Under the pieces are notes generated by a model. The model did not search any database, had not been told where the DNA came from, and saw only the letters and a list, made by a program, of their open reading frames with translations. The position numbers and the translations under genes are program-made. A DNA stretch of 39,578 nt from Acidobacteriota bacterium (lineage in GTDB: Bacteria > Acidobacteriota > Thermoanaerobaculia > UBA5066), in NCBI GenBank assembly GCA_029567505.1, contig JAKPXO010000257.1, positions 1 through 39,578 of the forward strand, given 5' to 3'. Shown in pieces: positions 24,013 through 31,846 of this stretch. Numbering within the stretch: the stretch's first letter is position 1; every line of letters begins with the position of its first letter.

Positions 24013-24356
24013 GGGCACGGAGAAACGGAAGACGGCGCCCCCGCCCTCGCGCACTCGGCGGAAGGCCGCTCCGCGATCCGAAGGTCGATCCGTGCCCGAG
24101 TGGAGGCGTCGCCGACCGCCTCCTCGAGGGCCGACCGCGCGAGCTCCGCCCTGTCGACCCGGTCCCGCTGCCGCTCGTACCGGCCCAGGCGGGAGAAGCG
24201 CAGGAGGACGTCGATGATGGAGGACATCCGCCGGGCGTTGCCCCGGCTCACGTCGAGCCGGCGGAGGGTCTCCTCGGCCAGCGCCACGGGCGAGTCTCCG
24301 ACGAACAGCCCGGCGATGCCCTCGATCGCGAGGCACGGGGAACGAACGTCGCAGCT
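24013..24356 (-). pseudogene. Decayed histidine-kinase fragment (HisKA plus the last strand of HATPase)
   Basis: On the minus strand, 24356 to about 24065 encodes a HisKA-like stretch: CDVRSPCLAIEGIAGLF, then RRLDVSRGNARRMSSIID and VLLRFSRLGRYERQ, ending IDLRIAERP. This parallels SHDLRAPLRAIDGF and RRMGRLIDDLLAFSRAGRQ of the intact kinase at 24915-28310. The phosphoacceptor histidine is cysteine. Immediately after, in a shifted frame, GGGAVFRFSVP (24045-24013) looks like the final strand of a HATPase domain, so nearly the whole ATPase domain has been deleted. There is no start codon or upstream domain. This fills most of the 530-bp gap 23919-24448; I see nothing else in it. Confidence 0.65.
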
Positions 24357-24448
24357 ACCGTTTCGCGCCCGGTCGGCGCGACGCGGCGCCGGGAGGCTCG
24401 GGAAGCGCGCCTGGGGCCAGGACCGGTTCGGCGGCGGACGCGCCCGCC

Positions 24449-24793
24449 TCAGTCGCTCGCGGCGGTCCGGCGCCCGGGCGAACGACGGCGCGGCTTCGGG
24501 CTTCCGGCGGCGGTCTCGGGCGGGGGCGGCTCCTCTGGGGCGTCCTGGACGCGCTCGACGACGAGCGTCATCTTCGCGAGGAGCGCCGCGAGCGCTCCGA
24601 TCGCCGCCCAGATCGGGACGAGAACGGCCCCCGCGAGCCCGACGACGAGCGGGATCTCGAGGAGCGTCACCCCTTTCGCGTTGCGGATGACGATGCGACG
24701 GACGTTCCCCTGGCGGACGAGCTCCCGAACCGTCGCGAGCAGCTTCTCGCCGGTCACCTCGAGCTCTTCGACGCGGACCTTCGGACCCTTCAT
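24449..24793 (-). CDS. DUF4342 family protein
   Basis: A 114-residue protein matching the DUF4342 pattern: an N-terminal basic segment (VTGEKLLATVRELVRQGNVRRIVIRN), then TLLEIPLVVGLAGAVLVPIWAAIGALAALLA, a hydrophobic hairpin, and TLVVER. The tail is a charged Pro/Arg-rich extension. Family function is unknown; the hydrophobic middle (about 44-75) suggests membrane contact. ATG start at 24793, divergent from the sensor kinase with about 120 bases between, which would hold promoters for both. Confidence 0.82.
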   Translation of the reverse strand: MKGPKVRVEELEVTGEKLLATVRELVRQGNVRRIVIRNAKGVTLLEIPLVVGLAGAVLVPIWAAIGALAALLAKMTLVVERVQDAPEEPPPPETAAGSPKPRRRSPGRRTAASD

Positions 24794-24914
24794 GGTGTGC
24801 CTCCGCGACGAGGTACGGCGGGGGCCGCGGACGGGTTCGCGCCGAGGATGCCCAAACGGGCCGGAATCGGCGCAGGGATGGCCGTATCGCGGTACTCTCG
24901 TCCCGGAGGAGCAG

Positions 24915-27900
24915 GTGGGCTCGGCCGTGGTTCGAACCCCGCGAGCGAAGGGCTCGGCGAAGGACGACCGGAACCCCGACGCGTCCGGTGCGTTCCGCCG
25001 CCTCTGGCCGTACGCCGCCCTGCTCGTCCTCCTCGCTGCGGGCCTGGTGACTGTCCACGTCGGGTTCGCGAGGGCGGCGCGACGGGACTATCGGAACACA
25101 CTGACGACGCTGGCCGGCCAGCAGAAGGCCGCCATCGAGGCTCACCTCGACCAGCGCATCGCGGACGCCCGCGTCTTCGCGGCCTTCCCGAGCGTCCGCG
25201 CCCTCCTGGCTTCGGATGCCGGGCTCGGCGACGAGGACTCGGCCCGCCTCGGAGTGGTCCTCGAGGCGGGCCGGGCCGAGTGGGGGGCACGCTCGATCCT
25301 GCTCCTCGGCGAGGACGGGGCCGTCCGGGCCGGCGCGGGAGAGCAGCTGCCGCCCGGCTCTGCCGCGGTCGTCGCCGGCGTTGCGGCGCGGGCGGTCGTC
25401 GTCAGCCTCGTCGGCGACGGGGAGGCCGCGCGTCTCCTCGTGGCGGCGCGCGTCCGCGCGCCGGGCGACGCACCGCGCGGCTGGGCCGTCCTCGTCGATG
25501 ACCCTTCGAGGTCGCTCTGGAAGATCCTGCGGCGCGAGCCGATCCCGTCCCGCACGGGGGAGGCGCTCCTCGTCTCGACGGAGGCGGACGGCCCCGTCCT
25601 CCTCTCCCCCGCGCGCCACGTCGTATCCGATCCGACACCGCCCCGCGAGCTGCGCCTGGCCGCGGACCGGACCGCACTCGAGGGGCTGGACGGCCCCGAC
25701 CGCTTCGGCGAGCTCGTCGACTACCGCGGCGAGACGGTCTGGGCCGCGTTTCGGCGGATTGACCGGACGCGCTGGGGCCTCGTCGTGAAGATCGACCGGG
25801 CCGAGGCCATGCGGAGCCGCGCGCCGGGCCGCCTGTGGCAGTCCCTCGCCCTCGTCTCCCTCGCTCTCGCGGCCGCCGCGACCTTCCGGGCGATCCGGAC
25901 GTCGGAGCGGCTCCGGACGGCGGCCGAGCTGCAGCGCCGGGACGAACGGCACCGCCTCGTCCTGGAGCAGGTGCGCGACGCGGTCGTCTGGCACCGGCCC
26001 GGAGACGGCCGGATCCTCGAAGCGAACGGCGCGGCGACGGAGCTCTGGGGCCTGTCCCGCGACGAGCTCCTCGACCGGAGCCTCTTCGACCTCCTCGCCG
26101 CGGAGGACGTGACGGAGGCCCGGCTGAAGATGTCCGGCGCGCGCCGCGTCGGCGGCCTCATCCGGACGCGGGGGAAGCGGCGGGACGGAAGCCTCTTCCC
26201 CGCGGACATCTCTGCCCGGACCGTCGTCCTCGAGGGCGAGGAGATCCTCGTCTCGGTCGTCCGGGACGTCTCCGACGCCGAAGCGGCTCTCGGTCAGATC
26301 CGCTTCCTCAACAGGGTCCTCCGGACGCTGACGGCGGTCGACCAGGTCCTCGTCGAGGTCCACCACCGCGAAACCGTCCTTCGCCGGACGTGCGAGGAGA
26401 TCGTCTCGACGGGTGGCTTCCTCGCAGCGTGGATCGGCGTTCCGGATGCGGAGGGACGGATCGCCCCGGCCGCCTCGGCCGGCGCCTTCGCCGGCTATCT
26501 CGAAGAGGTCCGGATCACGACCGACGCGGGGCCGCTCGGGCGGGGGCCGGTCGGGACCGCGTTCCGCGAGGGGCGAACGGTCGTCATCGACGACTGGGAG
26601 AGCGACCCCACCGTCGAGCCGTGGAGGGAGGCGGCGGCGCGGCGAGGGTTCCGCTCGGGAGCCTCCTGCGCGGTCCGGACGGGTGAGACGACGATCGGAG
26701 TCCTGACGCTCTACGCGGACCGCGCCGGGGCCTTCACCCCGGAGGCGGTCCTCCTCCTCGAGGACCTGGCGCGGGACCTCGGCCTCGCGCTCGAGCTGAT
26801 CGAGGCCGGCGAGCGGCGCCGGAGCGCGGAAGAGTCGCTCGCCGCGAGCGAAGCCCGCTACCGGAGGCTCTTCGAGGACAACCCCGGACCGATGTGGGTC
26901 TTCGACGTCGCGTCCCTTCGGTTCCTCGCCGTGAACGAGGCCGCCGTCAGCCTCTACGGCTACTCGCGGGACGAGTTTCTCGGGATGACGCTTCGCGAGA
27001 TCCGGCCGGCGGAGGACGAAGCGGCTCTCCGGGTCGACGTGCAGGTCCCGCGGACGCGAATCCGATCGTCGGGACCGTGGCGGCACCGGACGAAGGACGG
27101 ACGGACGCTCCTCGTCGAGGTCGTCACGCACGACGTCACCTTCGAGGAGAGGCCGGCCCGGCTCGTCCTCGTGAACGACGTGACGGAGCGTGTCCGCGCG
27201 GAGGAGAAGCTCCGCGCCTTCTTCGACTCCGGGATGGTCGGCGCGTTCCTCGCGGACGCGAGCGGGCGGCTCACGGCGGCCAACGACGAGTTCCTCCGGA
27301 TCGTGGGACGCACCCCGGCCGACCTGGAGGAGGGGGCGCTCTCCTGGCGGGGTCTGACGCCGCCGGAGTGGATCGAGGTCGACGTGGCGCGGTCCGCGGA
27401 GGCCCTGGAGCGAGGTGTCTGCACCCCCTACGAGAAGGAGTACCTCCGGAAGGACGGCAGCCGCGTTCCCGTCCTCGTCGGCTTCGCGCTCGTCGGCGAG
27501 ACCCGCGAGGAATCGGTCGCGTTCGTCCTCGACCTCCGGGAGCGAAAGGCGGCCGAGGAGGAGGTCCGCCGCCTGAACTCCGACCTCGAGGCGCGCGTCG
27601 AGCGAAGGACCGAGGAGCTCGTCGCGAAGTCCCGGGAGCTCGAGAGCTTCGCCTACTCGGTTTCCCACGACCTCCGGGCGCCGCTGCGGGCGATCGACGG
27701 TTTCTCCCGCATGATCGAGGAGGACCACGCCGCGGGGCTCGACGGGGAGGGGCGGCGGCTTCTCGGGGTGGTCCGGGACGCCGCGCGGCGGATGGGGAGG
27801 CTCATTGACGACCTCCTCGCGTTCTCCCGGGCCGGAAGGCAGGACCTGAAGAGGACGCGCGTCGACGTCGGGGAGCTGGTCCGGGAGGTCCTGCGGGAGG

Positions 27901-28310
27901 TCCTGTCCGAAGAAGAGCGCGGGCGAACCGACCTCGAGATCGGCGAGCTGCCGCCCGTCGAGGCGGACGCTCCCCTCCTCCGGCAGGTCTTCGTGAACCT
28001 CCTCTCGAACGCCGTGAAGTTCAGCGCGACGCGAGCCCGGCGAAGTATCGCGATCCGGGGGCGGCGCGAGGACGCCCGGGTGGTCTACGATGTCGTGGAC
28101 AACGGCGTGGGGTTCGACATGAAGTTCGCGGGGAAGCTCTTCGGCGTCTTCCAGCGCCTCCACGGGAGGGAGTTCGACGGGACCGGTGTCGGGCTCGCGC
28201 TCGCGGAGAGGATCGTCTCCCGGCACGACGGTTCGATCTCGGCCTGGGCCGAGCCGGATCGTGGCGCCCGGTTCACGGTGTCGATCCCCGAGGCAGGAGG
28301 AGAGAAATGA
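24915..28310 (+). CDS. Membrane-bound multi-PAS/GAF sensor histidine kinase
   Basis: About 1,131 residues. GTG 24915 is chosen because GGAGGA at 24905-24910 lies just upstream; in-frame GTG 24927 is an alternative. Order: membrane helix (about 30-52), extracytoplasmic sensor (about 53-300, with HLDQRIADARVFAAFPSVRALL like double-Cache domains), second helix (about 308-328), and a PAS (about 340-455, LFPADISARTVVLEGEEILVS). A GAF domain (about 475-635, GPVGTAFREGRTVVIDDWES) and two more PAS domains (about 645-890) follow, then a short coiled coil. HisKA has H918 in SVSHDLRAPLRAIDGF, and HATPase has NLLSNAVKFSA, DNGVGFDMK and GTGVGLALAERIV. Its stop overlaps the response-regulator ATG (ATGA), so that protein is its likely phosphate acceptor. 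Ligands are unknown. Confidence 0.93.
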   Translation: MGSAVVRTPRAKGSAKDDRNPDASGAFRRLWPYAALLVLLAAGLVTVHVGFARAARRDYRNTLTTLAGQQKAAIEAHLDQRIADARVFAAFPSVRALLASDAGLGDEDSARLGVVLEAGRAEWGARSILLLGEDGAVRAGAGEQLPPGSAAVVAGVAARAVVVSLVGDGEAARLLVAARVRAPGDAPRGWAVLVDDPSRSLWKILRREPIPSRTGEALLVSTEADGPVLLSPARHVVSDPTPPRELRLAADRTALEGLDGPDRFGELVDYRGETVWAAFRRIDRTRWGLVVKIDRAEAMRSRAPGRLWQSLALVSLALAAAATFRAIRTSERLRTAAELQRRDERHRLVLEQVRDAVVWHRPGDGRILEANGAATELWGLSRDELLDRSLFDLLAAEDVTEARLKMSGARRVGGLIRTRGKRRDGSLFPADISARTVVLEGEEILVSVVRDVSDAEAALGQIRFLNRVLRTLTAVDQVLVEVHHRETVLRRTCEEIVSTGGFLAAWIGVPDAEGRIAPAASAGAFAGYLEEVRITTDAGPLGRGPVGTAFREGRTVVIDDWESDPTVEPWREAAARRGFRSGASCAVRTGETTIGVLTLYADRAGAFTPEAVLLLEDLARDLGLALELIEAGERRRSAEESLAASEARYRRLFEDNPGPMWVFDVASLRFLAVNEAAVSLYGYSRDEFLGMTLREIRPAEDEAALRVDVQVPRTRIRSSGPWRHRTKDGRTLLVEVVTHDVTFEERPARLVLVNDVTERVRAEEKLRAFFDSGMVGAFLADASGRLTAANDEFLRIVGRTPADLEEGALSWRGLTPPEWIEVDVARSAEALERGVCTPYEKEYLRKDGSRVPVLVGFALVGETREESVAFVLDLRERKAAEEEVRRLNSDLEARVERRTEELVAKSRELESFAYSVSHDLRAPLRAIDGFSRMIEEDHAAGLDGEGRRLLGVVRDAARRMGRLIDDLLAFSRAGRQDLKRTRVDVGELVREVLREVLSEEERGRTDLEIGELPPVEADAPLLRQVFVNLLSNAVKFSATRARRSIAIRGRREDARVVYDVVDNGVGFDMKFAGKLFGVFQRLHGREFDGTGVGLALAERIVSRHDGSISAWAEPDRGARFTVSIPEAGGEK

Positions 28311-28738
28311 CGGTGCAGGAAGCTCCGGACGTTCTCGTCGTCGAGGACAACCCCGACGACGTCGAGCTGACCCTCCGCGCCCTGCAGCGGATGCACCTGA
28401 CGAATCCCGTGCGGGTCGCCCGCGACGGGGTCGAGGCGCTCGAGGTCCTCCTCGGCGACGGCACGACCCGGCCGCCGCTGCCCCGGGTCGTGCTGCTCGA
28501 CCTCAAGCTCCCCCGCGTGGGCGGCCTCGAGGTCCTCGCCCGCCTCCGCCAGGAGGAACGGACCCGGACTCTCCCCGTGGTCGTCCTCACGTCCTCGCGC
28601 GAGGAGCCGGACGTGAAGAAGGCCTATTCCCTCGGCGTCAACAGCTACGTCGTCAAGCCCGTCGAGTTCGAGAAGTTCGTCGACGCCGTCGGGAGGGTGG
28701 GGCAGTACTGGCTCCTTTTCAATCTGTCTCCGGCGTGA
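28307..28738 (+). CDS. Single-domain response regulator (Rcp1-like)
   Basis: A 143-residue stand-alone receiver. Phosphoacceptor D65 in VVLLDLKLPRVGG, acidic pocket E13/D14 in VVEDNPDD, switch threonine T95 in VVVLTSSREE and lysine K117 in SYVVKPVEFEKF are all present. The long loop before the third strand (GDGTTRPPLPR) is typical of receivers that pair with phytochrome- and PAS-type kinases. No output domain follows, so it acts by binding another protein or passing phosphate on. The ATG overlaps the kinase stop by four bases. The next gene begins ten bases after this one's stop. Confidence 0.93.
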   Translation: MTVQEAPDVLVVEDNPDDVELTLRALQRMHLTNPVRVARDGVEALEVLLGDGTTRPPLPRVVLLDLKLPRVGGLEVLARLRQEERTRTLPVVVLTSSREEPDVKKAYSLGVNSYVVKPVEFEKFVDAVGRVGQYWLLFNLSPA

Positions 28739-28748
28739 GGGCTCTGCC

Positions 28749-30791
28749 ATGACGTCCGCTTCGGTCGAAGGTCCGCCCCTCAGGCTCCTCCTGCTCGAGG
28801 ACGTCCAGACCGACGCTGAGCTGGAGGTCCGGGAGCTCCGGCGGGCCGGCATCCCGGTGGAGTGGACGAGGGTCGAGACGGAGACGGCCTTCCGTGAGGC
28901 GCTCGCGGTCCTCGACCCCGACCTCGTCCTCGCGGACTACTCGCTCCCGGGGTGGAACGGCCTGGCCGCGCTCGAAGTGGTCCGAAGCGAGCGCCCCGAC
29001 CTTCCGTTCATCGTCGTGACGGGGGCGCTCGACGAGGAGACGGCCGCCGACTGCATCAAGCGGGGAGCGGACGACTACGTCCTGAAGGAGCGGCTCTCGC
29101 GCCTCCCTCACGCGGTCCGCACGGCGCGCGAGGCCTGGGCGACGCGGGTCGCCCGGCGACGGGCCGAGGAGGAGCTCCGGCTCCGCAACTCGGCCCTGGA
29201 GGCCGCCGCCGACGGGATTCTCCTGACCGACGTGGACGGGCGGATCGTCTGGACGAATCCCGCCTTCACCCAGATCACGGGCTGGCCCCTCGAGGAGATC
29301 CTCGGGCGGAAGCCGGACGTCCTGAAGTCGAGTCTCCAGCGGGACGCCTTCTATCGGCAGATGTGGGAGACGATCCTGGCCGGCGGGGTCTGGCGCGGGG
29401 AGCTCTACAACCGCCGGAAGGACGGGTCGATCTACCTCGAGGAGATGACGATCACGCCCGTCCGGAGCGACAAGGGCGTGATCACGCATTTCGTCGCGAT
29501 CAAGGAGGACCTGACCTCCCGCCGGAGGCAGGAAGACCTGATCCGGAACCTCGCGACGCGCGATCCCCTGACCGGGCTTCCGAACCAGGCGATGCTCCGC
29601 GAGGACATCGAGCGCGCGGTGGCCGTGGACGGAGCGTGCGGAACGCTCGTCATGATCGACCTCGACCGGTTCGCTCTCCTGAACGAAGCCCTGGGCCATC
29701 CTGCCGGCGACCGCCTCCTGATCGAGGTGGCCGAACGTCTCTCGCTCGACCTGCCCCGGAGCGGAATGCTCTACCGCTTCGGCGGGGACGAGTTCGTCGT
29801 CCTTCTCCCGGAGTCGGGCCTCGAGGAGGCCGGAGAGATCGCGGAGCGGCTGCGGCGAACGGTCGACGGGATCCGGTTCGCCTCGGAAAACGTCGTCTTC
29901 GACGTCTCGGCGAGCCTCGGCCTCGCCCCGGTCGAGGCGGCCCGGAGCGCTTCGGCGACGCTCTCCCTCGCCGACGCCGCTTTGCGAATGGCCAAGGAGG
30001 CCGGGCGGAACCGCTGGGTCGTCTGCGGTGACGACACGGCCGGCCGGCGCGCCATCGACGACATCGGGCGCTGGGCCGCCCAGGTGAAGGACGCGATCCG
30101 GGAGGGGCGGTTCCGTCTCTACGCCCAGAGGATCGTCTCGCTCGAGACCGGGGAGTCCCACCACGAGGAGGTCCTCCTCCGGATGATCGACGCGAACGGG
30201 GGCGTCGTCGCTCCGGGGGCGTTCCTGCCGGCCGCGGAGCGCTTCGGGCTGATGCCGGCGCTCGACCGGTGGGTCGTCTCGAAGGCGATCGAGCTCCTCC
30301 GCGCCCGCCCGGAGCGCCGGCTCTTCGTGAACCTCTCCGGCACGAGCCTCGGCGACCAGGCGCTCCTCGCGGAGGTCGAGGCGCTGGTCGGCGCGAGCGG
30401 CCTGCCAGCCGGCGCGCTGACGATCGAGATCACGGAAACGGCGGCCATCGCCGACATCGCCGGCCTCCAGCGCTGGGCCCGGAGGCTGAAGGAAGCGGGC
30501 TGCGGCTTCGCCCTCGACGACTTCGGGACCGGCTTCTCCTCGTTCGCCTACCTCCAGTCGCTCCCCGTCGACCTCGTGAAGATCGACGGCTCGTTCGTCC
30601 GCGACCTCGACACGAACGCCACGAACCGGGCCCTGACCGGCGCGATGGTCACGGTCGCTCACGCCCTCGGGAAGACCGTCGTCGCCGAGATGGTCGAGCG
30701 GGCGCCGGTCGCCGAGATCCTGAAGGAGCTCGGGGCGGAGTACGGGCAGGGCTGGTACTGGGGGAGGCCGGAGCCGACCGAGGCGGCCTGA
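28749..30791 (+). CDS. REC-PAS-GGDEF-EAL bifunctional c-di-GMP signalling protein
   Basis: A 680-residue protein. Receiver (about 12-125) with D63 in LVLADYSLPGW and lysine in VLKERL; PAS (about 145-255, TDVDGRIVWTNPAFTQITGW). The diguanylate cyclase domain (about 268-425) has an intact RFGGDEF (GGDEF 345-349) but no RxxD inhibitory site before it. The EAL domain (about 445-675) carries the EAL signature as EVL (474-476), with EITET (560-564), LDDFGTG (589-595), VKIDGSF (K611) and AEMVE kept, so the phosphodiesterase residues look functional. Placed directly after the kinase and receiver genes, it is probably switched by the same kinase (inference). Net synthesis or breakdown cannot be predicted. 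Confidence 0.94.
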   Translation: MTSASVEGPPLRLLLLEDVQTDAELEVRELRRAGIPVEWTRVETETAFREALAVLDPDLVLADYSLPGWNGLAALEVVRSERPDLPFIVVTGALDEETAADCIKRGADDYVLKERLSRLPHAVRTAREAWATRVARRRAEEELRLRNSALEAAADGILLTDVDGRIVWTNPAFTQITGWPLEEILGRKPDVLKSSLQRDAFYRQMWETILAGGVWRGELYNRRKDGSIYLEEMTITPVRSDKGVITHFVAIKEDLTSRRRQEDLIRNLATRDPLTGLPNQAMLREDIERAVAVDGACGTLVMIDLDRFALLNEALGHPAGDRLLIEVAERLSLDLPRSGMLYRFGGDEFVVLLPESGLEEAGEIAERLRRTVDGIRFASENVVFDVSASLGLAPVEAARSASATLSLADAALRMAKEAGRNRWVVCGDDTAGRRAIDDIGRWAAQVKDAIREGRFRLYAQRIVSLETGESHHEEVLLRMIDANGGVVAPGAFLPAAERFGLMPALDRWVVSKAIELLRARPERRLFVNLSGTSLGDQALLAEVEALVGASGLPAGALTIEITETAAIADIAGLQRWARRLKEAGCGFALDDFGTGFSSFAYLQSLPVDLVKIDGSFVRDLDTNATNRALTGAMVTVAHALGKTVVAEMVERAPVAEILKELGAEYGQGWYWGRPEPTEAA

Positions 30792-30809
30792 GGAGAGCGG
30801 CCGCGGGGC

Positions 30810-31715
30810 TCAGGTCTCTCCGACGACGCGGTTGCGGCCCTCGGCCTTCGCCCGGTACATCAGGGCGTCGGCGCGGGCGACGAGCGTCTCGGGCGTGTCG
30901 TCCGGACGGGCGAGCGCCGCGCCGATCGAGACGGTCACGGAGACCGGGCCCGCGGGCGTCGGCGTCCGGGAGCTCTCGACGAGGACGCGAAACCTCTCCG
31001 CCACCGCGCCGAACGCCGGACCGGGGCAATGGGCGGCCAGGACGACGAGCTCCTCGCCTCCCCAGCGGCCGACGAAGTCGTGCCCGCGCGCGGCGTGCCG
31101 CAGCGTCCTCGCGACGAGCCGGAGGACCGCGTCGCCCGTCTCGTGCCCGTGACGGTCGTTGACCGCCTTGAAGCGGTCGATGTCGACGAAGAGGAGGCCG
31201 AACGTGAAGCCGTGCCGCTGGGCCTCCCGGAGGCGCGAGGCGAGCTCCGCCTCGGCCCAGCGCCGGTTGCCGACGCCCGTCAGCGGGTCGAGGAACGCGA
31301 GGCGCTGAAGCTCCTCGGCGCGCTGGCGCGTCTCCTGGTGCTCCGTCTCGTCCTGGAACGTCTCGACCGCTCCGATGATCTCGCCCGAGGCGTCGCGGAT
31401 CGCGACCGCGCGCACCTTGACCGGGACGCGGTGCCCGCCCTTGTGGAGGAGCGCGACGTCGGTCTCCCGGTCCCGTCCGTCCGCGACGGTCTGGGCGAGC
31501 GGGCAGCCGGCGTGGCAGAGCTCGCGTCCCTCGCCGTCGACGTGGCGCAGGAGGTTGTCCCAGCAGTACGAGCCGACGACCTCCTCTCCGGAATAGCCGG
31601 TGATCCGCTGGGCGCCGTGATTCCACGAGGTGATGCGGCGGTCTCGGTCGACGAAGTAGACGCCGTCCGTGAGCGAATCGAGCAGCTTCCTGTAGAAGGA
31701 CTCGGGGATCTCCAC
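30810..31715 (-). CDS. PAS-GGDEF diguanylate cyclase with a Cys/His-rich PAS loop
   Basis: A 301-residue protein from GTG 31715. The PAS domain (about 5-125) starts FYRKLLDSLTDGVYFVDRDR. It carries CWDNLLRHVDGEG and LCHAGCPLAQ, placing C51, H58, C67 and C71 close together. The cyclase domain (about 135-298) has FLDPLTGVGNRRWAE, VDIDRFKAVNDRHGHETGD, and WGGEELVVL (GGEEL 219-223, an active variant). An RGHD inhibitory site lies five residues before it (210-213), so product inhibition is expected. No membrane segment is visible. It is convergent with the REC-PAS-GGDEF-EAL gene. Confidence 0.92.
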   Translation of the reverse strand: MEIPESFYRKLLDSLTDGVYFVDRDRRITSWNHGAQRITGYSGEEVVGSYCWDNLLRHVDGEGRELCHAGCPLAQTVADGRDRETDVALLHKGGHRVPVKVRAVAIRDASGEIIGAVETFQDETEHQETRQRAEELQRLAFLDPLTGVGNRRWAEAELASRLREAQRHGFTFGLLFVDIDRFKAVNDRHGHETGDAVLRLVARTLRHAARGHDFVGRWGGEELVVLAAHCPGPAFGAVAERFRVLVESSRTPTPAGPVSVTVSIGAALARPDDTPETLVARADALMYRAKAEGRNRVVGET

Positions 31716-31846
31716 CGTCCGCCTCCGATCCAGCCCGTCCGAGGTCCTGATTGTGGAGCCGGGCGCTCTCCCCACGCAACGTTCGCGTCCGCCGGGGAGG
31801 CTCGGGAAGAGGGACGGGGGAGGCGGGGCGGTCCGGGCGGAGCCGG

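Noticed and set aside
23550-28226. Very long minus-strand open frame (over 1,500 codons) opposite the sensor kinase
   Set aside because: It lacks recognisable domains, is Arg/Asp/Pro-skewed and mirrors codon positions of the kinase on the other strand; only the stretch 24356-24065 has real kinase-like content and is reported as a pseudogene.
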